In this document: in pieces, positions 25,867-32,582 of the stretch
Position numbering within the stretch: the first letter of the stretch is position 1
How the letters are laid out: every line of letters starts with the position of its first letter
Origin: Kiritimatiellia bacterium
GTDB lineage: Bacteria; Verrucomicrobiota; Kiritimatiellia; RZYC01
Reading direction: 5' to 3'
NCBI GenBank assembly: GCA_028708815.1
Contig: JAQVYB010000021.1
Span: 1-32,582, forward strand
DNA: 32,582 nucleotides
Notes under the pieces: generated by a model
Database searches by the model: none
What the model was told of the DNA's origin: nothing
The model's input: the letters and a program-made list of their open reading frames with translations, nothing else
Position numbers and translations under genes: made by a program

Positions 25867-27600
25867 ATGCTGCATCATGTCTTATTTATAACCGGGCAAC
25901 TCCTTGGCGGTTTGGGTCTATTTATTTTCGGCATTAATCTAATGACAGACGGACTCTGCCGTGCCGCCGGAAATCGTCTGCGCGCCATTTTAACCAAGGC
26001 CACATCAAGCCGTTTCGCCGGAATAGGAATGGGAACCCTTCTGAGCTTTCTCGTTCACAGCGGTGCGGCCACCGCCATGCTGGTTTCTTTTATTAATGCC
26101 GGGCTCATTGAGTTGCCGGCGTCCATACCCATCATGCTTGGGGCAAACATCGGGACGACCTTGTCGATGCAGCTGATTTCGTTTAACCTGAGCGAGTACT
26201 GCTTCCTGGTTATCAGTGCCGGTTTTCTATTGCAGCTTATCAGTCCATGCACCAGAAATATTGGAAGAGCCCTCCTGGGCTTCGGCTTGATATTCCTTGG
26301 AATGAGCACGATGAGCAATGCGATTCGCCCCTATCGCGATCTACTTATTCCCATTCTTTCCCGCATTGACGGCAACACCATTCAAGGCATGTTGAGCGGC
26401 ATATTTCTGGCTTTTGCCATAACCATTCTGATTCAAAGCAGCGGCGCAACCATCGGGATGCTTTTCGCTCTGATTTCAGCGGGTGTCATCAGCGATTTGT
26501 CCGGAGCATTTCCTATCATTATCGGTGCAAACATCGGCAAATGCTCCACCGCACTTCTCGCCTGTATCGGAACAAATATCAATGCCAGACGTTCTGCATT
26601 CTCTCACTTTTTATTCAATCTATTGGCAGCCCTGCCGGCGGTTATCTTTGCCCCGTTATATTATCAATTTCTTTCACGACTAACCCCGGGCGAAATCATC
26701 CATCAGGCCGCAAACGCCAATGTCCTGTTTATCGCCGTTGCAGCTCTTTTCATTCTTCCTTTCAGCCGCCTGTATGCCCGCCTTACCACTTGGCTGGTCT
26801 GGTCCAGGCGGCCGGCACCGGCAGTCAGCCACCTGGACACACGCCTACTCGCCACCCCGGAACAGGCCATCTCGGCAACCATCCGGGAATTACGACGCTG
26901 CGTTGCCATTTGTGAAGAAAGCTTTCAACTGAACATCCTTCTCCTGCTTCATCACAAGAATACTACGGTTCTAAAAATCCGAAAAAATGAAAATAATCTG
27001 AATGATATCAAAGTGGCGGTAACAGACTACCTGTCACAACTCACCAACCTGTATCTTTCCCACCGGCAATCACTCCTGCTTCAACACCTGAACAATTCCA
27101 TGGCCAACATCGAACGCATTGGTGATCACATTGATCGCTTGTGCGATTTGACCCTTGAGCGACGAGGTCATCGAAAATTGCGTTTCAATGACGAGGGCCT
27201 TGAAGCACTGACCAACCTATTTAAAGGCACGGCGGAAGCCCTTGCCATGCTCCGTGAATCGCTCAATCCGGATATTCGCGATTTTAAAAAACAGGCCGAA
27301 CGCATCCTGCAGGTGCGAAATGAGTATGCCGACATAAGCCGCTCAACCAAGCAGGCCTTAGCTGAGAGCTTATCGCACAAAGGCATCGGCCTTCATCCTG
27401 CGGCCGGCCTGTATTTCAACCAGTACATCATGTGTCTGGACCGAATCGTCAAACATGTAAAATTCATTGCCATCACAGAAATGCAGTCGCAATTCAGCAT
27501 CAAAATGAAAAAAATGAAATATGCCATTGGCGAACAGAACTACGACATCCCCGCGAGGGCCGATCTTGAAAAATATCTGGGTCCGTTGCTGGACGATTAA
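25867..27600 (+). CDS. NptA-type Na/phosphate cotransporter with PhoU-like domain
   Basis: The protein would import or export phosphate with sodium at the inner membrane. The 577-residue product has two Na/Pi repeats, about 8-9 helices in residues 1-310, and a cytoplasmic PhoU-like helical domain in 330-560. The second repeat has IQSSGATIGM (about 183-192), close to the QSSSAT signature; the first has VHSGAATAML (64-73), where the Gln is replaced by His. GANIGTTLSM and IIGANIGKCS are the paired GANIGT motifs. GGAGG lies 13 bases upstream of ATG 25867. It is divergent from the ABC importer. Confidence 0.9.
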   Translation: MLHHVLFITGQLLGGLGLFIFGINLMTDGLCRAAGNRLRAILTKATSSRFAGIGMGTLLSFLVHSGAATAMLVSFINAGLIELPASIPIMLGANIGTTLSMQLISFNLSEYCFLVISAGFLLQLISPCTRNIGRALLGFGLIFLGMSTMSNAIRPYRDLLIPILSRIDGNTIQGMLSGIFLAFAITILIQSSGATIGMLFALISAGVISDLSGAFPIIIGANIGKCSTALLACIGTNINARRSAFSHFLFNLLAALPAVIFAPLYYQFLSRLTPGEIIHQAANANVLFIAVAALFILPFSRLYARLTTWLVWSRRPAPAVSHLDTRLLATPEQAISATIRELRRCVAICEESFQLNILLLLHHKNTTVLKIRKNENNLNDIKVAVTDYLSQLTNLYLSHRQSLLLQHLNNSMANIERIGDHIDRLCDLTLERRGHRKLRFNDEGLEALTNLFKGTAEALAMLRESLNPDIRDFKKQAERILQVRNEYADISRSTKQALAESLSHKGIGLHPAAGLYFNQYIMCLDRIVKHVKFIAITEMQSQFSIKMKKMKYAIGEQNYDIPARADLEKYLGPLLDD

Positions 27601-27660
27601 CAAAAATTCATTGATGCGGCTGTTATTGTGTGACTATTGATTGACTAAACAGGAGAACGA

Positions 27661-28557
27661 ATGTCCGAGTTGATGCATAACGGGAATTTTATCAGGGCGA
27701 TTGGGTTACTGGCGCATTCGGCCTTTTTCTGCATTGTATTTGTGATTGCGTCGCAGATTTCTCCGGCGGCGTTGCTACGGGAATTGCGCAGGCCGAAATT
27801 GCTGATCCGAACGTTTGTAATCACCAGTCTGGTCGTACCGCTGCTCACGGCCGGCATTGTCAAGGTGCTGCATGTTCCAATGCTCCTGGGGGGCGTGATG
27901 CTGCTGGGGGCCGTGACGCCGGGGAGTCCGTTTGCCCTGATGGGGACCAAGAGCAAAAAGGGCAGTCTGCCGCTCGCGTCGGTCATTATGGGATTTCTGA
28001 TTGTCATCATGCCGGTGATGGTTCCCGGCTGGCTGTGGATTTTCAGTCATTGGTTTGGGCTGCATCATCTGGAAATCAGTCCGTTCAGGATTTTTGGTAC
28101 GGTTGTGAATCTAACGCTGACGCCGCTGGTGATTGGCGTGGTGTTGAACGTCCTGCTGCCCCGGGTGACCGATGGTCTTCGGCGGGTTCTGGCGCTCTAT
28201 TCCAAGGTCGCGATTCTTATTATTCTCGTGCTGTTTATTGTGCCGGGGGTAAAGACGCTGATTACGTTTTCTCTGGTCGATTGGGTCGCGATCGTCGTGG
28301 TGATGACGCTGGCCCTGATTGCGGGATACTACTCCGGCGGCTCGACGCGTCCGGAGCGCATCAGCATTGCCCTGGCTTCCACGGAGTGCAACTTAACGGC
28401 GCTGATGGTTATTGCCCGCGTTTCGTATCCGCAGATTCACATTCTCGATGTGCTGCTGGCCTATGTGCTTGTCAGTTGGCTGACCGCCATGGTCTGGTAT
28501 GTGCTTTTCCGGCGGCAGTTGTCCCGCAGTGCCTCTGATGCATTTGCGGAGCGATAG
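27661..28557 (+). CDS. BASS-family (bile acid:sodium symporter-like) transporter
   Basis: The product is a 298-residue inner-membrane protein with about nine helices. FVITSLVVPLLTAGIVKVL, LLGAVTPGSPFALMGTK and the SIALASTECNLTALMVIAR segment near 236-254 fit the sodium bile acid symporter superfamily, in which the last one forms part of the ion site. AGGAG precedes ATG 27661 by 6 bases. It follows the NptA gene after 60 bases on the same strand and may share its transcript. Substrate is unknown. Twenty-seven bases of this gene recur exactly at 32131-32157. Confidence 0.82.
   Translation: MSELMHNGNFIRAIGLLAHSAFFCIVFVIASQISPAALLRELRRPKLLIRTFVITSLVVPLLTAGIVKVLHVPMLLGGVMLLGAVTPGSPFALMGTKSKKGSLPLASVIMGFLIVIMPVMVPGWLWIFSHWFGLHHLEISPFRIFGTVVNLTLTPLVIGVVLNVLLPRVTDGLRRVLALYSKVAILIILVLFIVPGVKTLITFSLVDWVAIVVVMTLALIAGYYSGGSTRPERISIALASTECNLTALMVIARVSYPQIHILDVLLAYVLVSWLTAMVWYVLFRRQLSRSASDAFAER
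28398..28424 (+). repeat. 27-base segment inside the BASS gene, repeated downstream
   Basis: This segment encodes ALMVIARVS in the transporter. It is identical to 32131-32157, 3.7 kb away and in the same orientation. Confidence 0.85.
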
Positions 28558-28654
28558 AAAAGAAACCCTTTCTGATCAAATTGACACCCTCCAATGGGGA
28601 GATGGAGATAACCCGTATATGAACGTATTAACCGACGCGGATTACACAAGTGGG

Positions 28655-28683
28655 TTGTAAAGAAGTGAATATCAGGTTATAGT
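28655..28683 (+). promoter_or_regulatory. Possible promoter of the hybrid kinase gene
   Basis: TTGTAA (28655-28660), a 17-base spacer and TATAGT (28678-28683) would start transcription about 35 bases before ATG 28725. This is inferred from consensus and position only. Confidence 0.4.
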
Positions 28684-28724
28684 AACTGCCTGTCATGATT
28701 GTTTAAAGCGACAAGGGCTCTACG

Positions 28725-31700
28725 ATGAATAAGGAAGCAAAGCGCAGGCAGAGAGAAGAAGCATTGTGCGGGAGCGGGGTCCCTGTCAGAGAAGAGATAG
28801 ACGTCATCCTCGAACCAAATGATGCCATTGGCACGCTGAGTCTTGGCGACATTATCGACCAGGATTCACTGCAATCCATGATGGAGGATTTCTATAAACT
28901 CACGAATATCGGGATCGCCGTGCTGGACATTTCCGGGAATGTTCTGGTCGCCGTTGGCTGGCAGGATATTTGCACAAAATTTCATCGGTGTCATCCCGAT
29001 ACGCTTAAAAACTGTATCGAAAGCGATACCTTTCTTTCCAGCGGTCTGGTTGCCGGTGAATTCAAGGCCTACCGTTGCAAGAACAATATGTGGGATATGG
29101 TGACGCCCATTGAGGTGGGCGGCAGGCATATGGGTAATATTTTCATGGGGCAGTTTCTATATGACGACGAAATGCCCGACTATGACCTGTTCCGCCGTCA
29201 GGCCCGCCAATATGGATTTGACGAAAAAGAATACCTCGCAGCCCTTGACCGTGTTCCACGTCTGAGCCGGGAAGCCGCTAATACGGCCATGACATTTTAT
29301 GCCAAACTTGCCGGAATGATTTCATCCCTGGGCTATAGCAGAATCAATCTTTCTCACGCACTTTCCCGGCGGGAGGCGGGATTGCAGAACCTTAAAGAGA
29401 GCGAGTCGAAGTTGCAAAAGGCTCAACATATTGCAGGGATGGGTGATTTCACCTGGAATCTTGCCACGAATGTTGTCACTTGGTCTGATGGAATGCATAC
29501 ATTGCTTCAATATGATAAAAACGAGGCCATTGACTATAACAAGGTCAACGTCGACATCCATCATCCAGAAGATCTGGACCGGGTTACCCAATGGTTGATG
29601 GATGGGATTGCCTCGGGCGAGGAGTTTTTGCCGCAGAATGAGTACCGTCTGATCCGCAAAGACGGACAAATCATACAAGTGCAGACTAATATACAGATTG
29701 AGTATCAGGATGGAAAAGCCGTCCGGTTGTTCGGGACATGCCTCGACATCACGAAACTTAAACAGGCAGAAGAAGGATTTCGTACCAGCAAAGAACGTTT
29801 AGCCATCACCCTGAATTCCATTGCAGATGGCGTAATATCTACCAACGAAAACGGTAGAATCGTTCACATGAATCCAATGGCCGAAAGTCTTTGCGGTTGG
29901 ACGTTGGCTGATGCCGCAGGTAAGCCATTGGCTGAAGTGTTCAGAATCGTTCATGCAGAAACCAGAGAAGCCGTTGCCAACCCAGTGAAAGAAGTACTGG
30001 AAAAGGGAACAACCGTCGCGCTTGCAAACCACACCGTTCTCATTTCGAAAAATGGAAGCGAATACCAGATTGCAGATAGTGCAGCACCCATCAAAACAAA
30101 AAAAGGTGAGATTCGCGGAGTGGTTCTGGTCTTTTCAGATGTGACGGAAAAATATGCCAACCAAAAGAAGATAAAAGAGAGTGAGAAAAAATTCCATTCC
30201 CTATTTTCAGAAATGGCAGAAGGTGTCTATATCCATAAAATGATTTATAATCAGGAAGGTGAAGCGGTCAATTATCGAATAATAGATGCGAATCCTGCTT
30301 CGGAAAAACACCTCAATATAAAATCAGAAGAGGCGATGGGGAAGTTGGCCACCGAACTTTTCGGAACCGAGGAGGTTCCCTTTCTCGATATTTATGAAAA
30401 AGTGACAAAAACAGGAATACATTTTGAATTTGAAAAATATTTTCACCCGATGAAAAAACATTTCCATATTTCCGTTTATTCTCTGGGGAATGGGAAATTT
30501 GGAACCGTTTTTGCAGACATCACCGAGCGCAAGCGCTTCGAGAAAGAGCTGAGAGAGCGTGACGAAGATCTAAAAGAAACGCAGCGAATCGCCCATGTGG
30601 GCAGTTGGCATTTGGACATCCTTACCAACGAAGTCACTTGGTCGGAAGAACTCTATAAAATGTATGGTTTCGACCCTTCACTTCCACCCCCTTCTTACAG
30701 CGAACATCATACATTTTTCACCCCGGAGAGCTGGGACAGATTGTCCAAAGCGTTGCCTAAAACCATCGAGACCGGAATTCCGTACGAGCTGGAGCTGGAA
30801 ACCGTGCAAAAAGATAACCGCAACGGATGGATATGGGTGCGCGGCGAGGTGGAATTGGACGAAAAGGGCGCGACGGTCGGCCTTCGGGGAGCGGCTCAGG
30901 ACATCACGGAACGTAAACATATAGAAGAAGATCAACGAAAATTGCAGACCCAGTTGATCCAGGCCCAGAAAATGGAATCCGTTGGACGACTGGCCGGCGG
31001 GGTGGCACATGATTTTAACAACATGCTGGGGGTGATTCTCGGACATGCGGATATGATTATGGAAGAGCTGGACCCGGCGCTGCCGATCTATGCTGACCTG
31101 GAGGAAATCAGCAAAGCGGCCCAGCGTTCCGCCGCCCTGACGCGACAATTGCTGGCTTTTGCCAGGAAACAGACGGTGACGCCCAAGGTAATTAACCTGA
31201 ACGAGACTCTGGAAGGAATGCTCCAGATGCTTCATCGGTTGATCGGTGAGGATATCGAGCTGGTCTGGCGACCGGGCAAGGATTTGGCGCTGGTCAAAAT
31301 AGACCCGTCGCAGGTTGACCAGATGCTGGCCAATCTGTGTGTCAACGCCCGGGGCGCCATTGCGGACGTGGGCAGGATCACCATCGAAACAGGAACCGTT
31401 GTTTTCGATGAAGAATACTGCTCGGAGCATGTGGACTTCGTGCCCGGCGAGTTTGTGAAGCTGTCGGTGAGCGATGATGGCTGCGGCATGGATCAGGAAA
31501 CTTTGGCCCAGATCTTTGAACCGTTCTTCACCACCAAGGAGCTGGGAAAAGGTACCGGCCTTGGACTGGCGACCATCTATGGGATCGTTAAGCAGAATAA
31601 CGGTTTTGTCAATGTCTACAGCGAGCCGGGACAGGGAACGACCTTCGCGATCTGTCTGCCTCGGTATTTCGGAAAAGACTGGCCGACCCGGGAGAAATGT

Positions 31701-32093
31701 CCGGCAGAGCCAGACGCAAAGGGCCACGAAACAATCCTACTGGTGGAGGATGAACCTGCGATTCTTGAAATGACCACGATGATGCTCGAAAGACTGGGCT
31801 ATACGGTGGTGGCGGCAGGCACCCCGGGTGAAGCCATCTGTCTGGCCCGTGAGTATGCGGGCCAAATCCACCTGCTCATGACCGATGTGGTGATGCCTGA
31901 AATGAATGGTCGGGAACTGGCCAAAAGCATCTTGTCCTCCCATCCCAATCTCAAGCGCTTGTTCATGTCCGGCTACACCGCTGATGTCATCGCTCACCAC
32001 GGCGTATTGGATGAAGGGGTAAACTTCATCCAGAAGCCTTTTTCCAGAAAGGAACTGGGCGTCATGTTGCACGAGATTATGGAAAAGGAATAG
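28725..32093 (+). CDS. PocR-PAS hybrid sensor histidine kinase
   Basis: This 1122-residue protein is a soluble sensor with its own receiver. A PocR ligand-binding domain (about 40-205, with C-x-P and YRCKNNMWD cysteine segments) is followed by four PAS domains (about 235-345, 355-480, 490-605, 620-735), a HisKA domain with phosphoacceptor His761 in GGVAHDFNNML, and an HATPase domain (N-box NLCVNARGAI, then DDGCGMD and GTGLGLATIYG). A C-terminal receiver follows, with Asp1054 in LMTDVVMPEMNG and Lys about 1104 in IQKPF. AAGGG lies 7 bases before the start. No membrane segment is seen, so it senses in the cytoplasm. No cognate DNA-binding regulator is in the window. Confidence 0.95.
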   Translation: MNKEAKRRQREEALCGSGVPVREEIDVILEPNDAIGTLSLGDIIDQDSLQSMMEDFYKLTNIGIAVLDISGNVLVAVGWQDICTKFHRCHPDTLKNCIESDTFLSSGLVAGEFKAYRCKNNMWDMVTPIEVGGRHMGNIFMGQFLYDDEMPDYDLFRRQARQYGFDEKEYLAALDRVPRLSREAANTAMTFYAKLAGMISSLGYSRINLSHALSRREAGLQNLKESESKLQKAQHIAGMGDFTWNLATNVVTWSDGMHTLLQYDKNEAIDYNKVNVDIHHPEDLDRVTQWLMDGIASGEEFLPQNEYRLIRKDGQIIQVQTNIQIEYQDGKAVRLFGTCLDITKLKQAEEGFRTSKERLAITLNSIADGVISTNENGRIVHMNPMAESLCGWTLADAAGKPLAEVFRIVHAETREAVANPVKEVLEKGTTVALANHTVLISKNGSEYQIADSAAPIKTKKGEIRGVVLVFSDVTEKYANQKKIKESEKKFHSLFSEMAEGVYIHKMIYNQEGEAVNYRIIDANPASEKHLNIKSEEAMGKLATELFGTEEVPFLDIYEKVTKTGIHFEFEKYFHPMKKHFHISVYSLGNGKFGTVFADITERKRFEKELRERDEDLKETQRIAHVGSWHLDILTNEVTWSEELYKMYGFDPSLPPPSYSEHHTFFTPESWDRLSKALPKTIETGIPYELELETVQKDNRNGWIWVRGEVELDEKGATVGLRGAAQDITERKHIEEDQRKLQTQLIQAQKMESVGRLAGGVAHDFNNMLGVILGHADMIMEELDPALPIYADLEEISKAAQRSAALTRQLLAFARKQTVTPKVINLNETLEGMLQMLHRLIGEDIELVWRPGKDLALVKIDPSQVDQMLANLCVNARGAIADVGRITIETGTVVFDEEYCSEHVDFVPGEFVKLSVSDDGCGMDQETLAQIFEPFFTTKELGKGTGLGLATIYGIVKQNNGFVNVYSEPGQGTTFAICLPRYFGKDWPTREKCPAEPDAKGHETILLVEDEPAILEMTTMMLERLGYTVVAAGTPGEAICLAREYAGQIHLLMTDVVMPEMNGRELAKSILSSHPNLKRLFMSGYTADVIAHHGVLDEGVNFIQKPFSRKELGVMLHEIMEKE

Positions 32094-32404
32094 GCCGACG
32101 GAAGCGTAAATGATAAGCGGCTGATTCAATGGCGCTGATGGTTATTGCCCGCGTTTCTATATTTATTTTTTACTGTGGTCGATTTCGTAGGGGTAACGTC
32201 TGTGCGGATGCAGGACAGGCTATAGTGATAGCGGTGTTTCACACCAACAGTCGCTCCACATAAAAACTCCGAAGAAGCAATTATTCTCCTGTTTTTTTAT
32301 GGGAATGCCCTTGTTTCTGTGCATATATAATTTTTAATAACTTACACCGTTTGTTCATGTTCGCATATGCGTTGCATGTTCCGCACAATGAAGGGGGTGC
32401 CATT
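32094..32404. other. Non-coding stretch after the kinase gene
   Basis: This stretch holds the 27-base copy of BASS-gene sequence at 32131-32157 and a small hairpin GGTGT-TTC-ACACC at 32233-32245. The rest, 32246-32404, is AT-rich. No gene, clear promoter or terminator can be supported. Confidence 0.55.
32131..32157 (+). repeat. Exact 27-base copy of an internal part of the BASS gene
   Basis: It matches 28398-28424 base for base and then diverges on both sides. A chance match of this length is not credible. It may mark a deleted duplicate of the transporter gene. Confidence 0.85.
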
Positions 32405-32473
32405 ATGAAGGCAAAATTCATAGCCGTATATTCTTTTCTAGTCATCGCATTGACCTTGAAAATTGTAGTTTAA
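32405..32473 (+). CDS. Possible 22-residue membrane peptide or truncated signal peptide
   Basis: ATG 32405 follows AAGGGGGTG and opens a 22-codon frame beginning MKAKFIAVYSFLVIALTL, with two basic residues and then a hydrophobic run, before TAA. It looks like a signal peptide or a small membrane peptide. It may be the surviving 5' end of a disrupted gene. Support is the ribosome binding site and composition only. Confidence 0.3.
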   Translation: MKAKFIAVYSFLVIALTLKIVV

Positions 32474-32565
32474 AGTTTCGCGTGGGGATTAAGAAGGCGT
32501 TCCATGCCGGAAGTCGCTATCGTTGGTGGTCTTTGAAGAGAAAAACCAAAGAAGGAGACCCCGAC

Positions 32566-32582
32566 ATGGAACAGGACAAGAC
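32566..32582 (+). CDS. Start of a gene running off the window
   Basis: AAGGAG lies 8 bases before ATG 32566, which opens MEQDK before the window ends. Nothing can be said of the product. Confidence 0.5.

Noticed and set aside
1-32582. CRISPR array
   Set aside because: No regularly spaced short direct repeats with unique spacers occur; the repeats seen are dispersed hairpins.
32500-32582. Insertion sequence end at the right edge
   Set aside because: The final gene start and short inverted bases near 32530-32560 could suggest one, but neither a terminal repeat nor a transposase can be seen.

Overview
The window reads as a chromosomal segment next to the replication origin of a Gram-negative bacterium. 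A PEP-CTERM sorting signal, type II secretion inner-membrane genes, a lipoprotein TRAP binding protein and intergenic palindromes would fit the PVC group (Kiritimatiellota, Lentisphaerota or Verrucomicrobiota). That placement is inference and is weak.

Left part (1-7900). On the minus strand lie mnmG (its 3' end is outside the window), mnmE, a family 4 glycosyltransferase and dnaN. Between mnmG and mnmE is a 1.35 kb non-coding tract full of repeats. Two small tandem paralogous genes of unknown function and a hot-dog acyl-CoA thioesterase lie on the plus strand. Upstream of dnaN is an AT-rich region with DnaA-box-like sequences, followed by tRNA-Asp(GTC). Gene orientation switches here, so this is the best oriC candidate. 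Two ParB-binding parS palindromes sit inside the mnmG coding sequence, as expected close to an origin.

Middle (8000-21800). On the plus strand are a large glycosyltransferase, a complete TRAP transporter operon (dctP-dctQ-dctM) and a GT39-like membrane glycosyltransferase. A minus-strand TPR lipoprotein-like or secreted protein follows. Then comes an operon of a small membrane protein with gspK, gspL and gspM of a type II secretion system. An accessory stretch holds a tautomerase-like ORF, a PEP-CTERM gene broken by an in-frame TGA, a cluster of REP-like hairpins, a HIT-family gene fragment and a RelE/XRE toxin-antitoxin pair with an operator palindrome.

Right part (22200-32582). A two-gene polar amino acid ABC importer is unusual in both proteins: the binding-protein and permease domains are fused with a permuted internal duplication, and the ATPase carries an RsbW/GHKL-like C-terminal domain. 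Then follow an NptA-type Na/phosphate cotransporter, a BASS-family transporter and a 1122-residue PocR-PAS hybrid histidine kinase. The last 490 bases hold a 27-base copy of part of the BASS gene, a possible 22-residue membrane peptide and the first codons of a gene that runs off the end.

The most interesting points are the twin parS sites embedded in an expanded loop of mnmG, a family of REP-like hairpins whose stems covary, the tandem small-protein family, and the two rearranged ABC transporter proteins.
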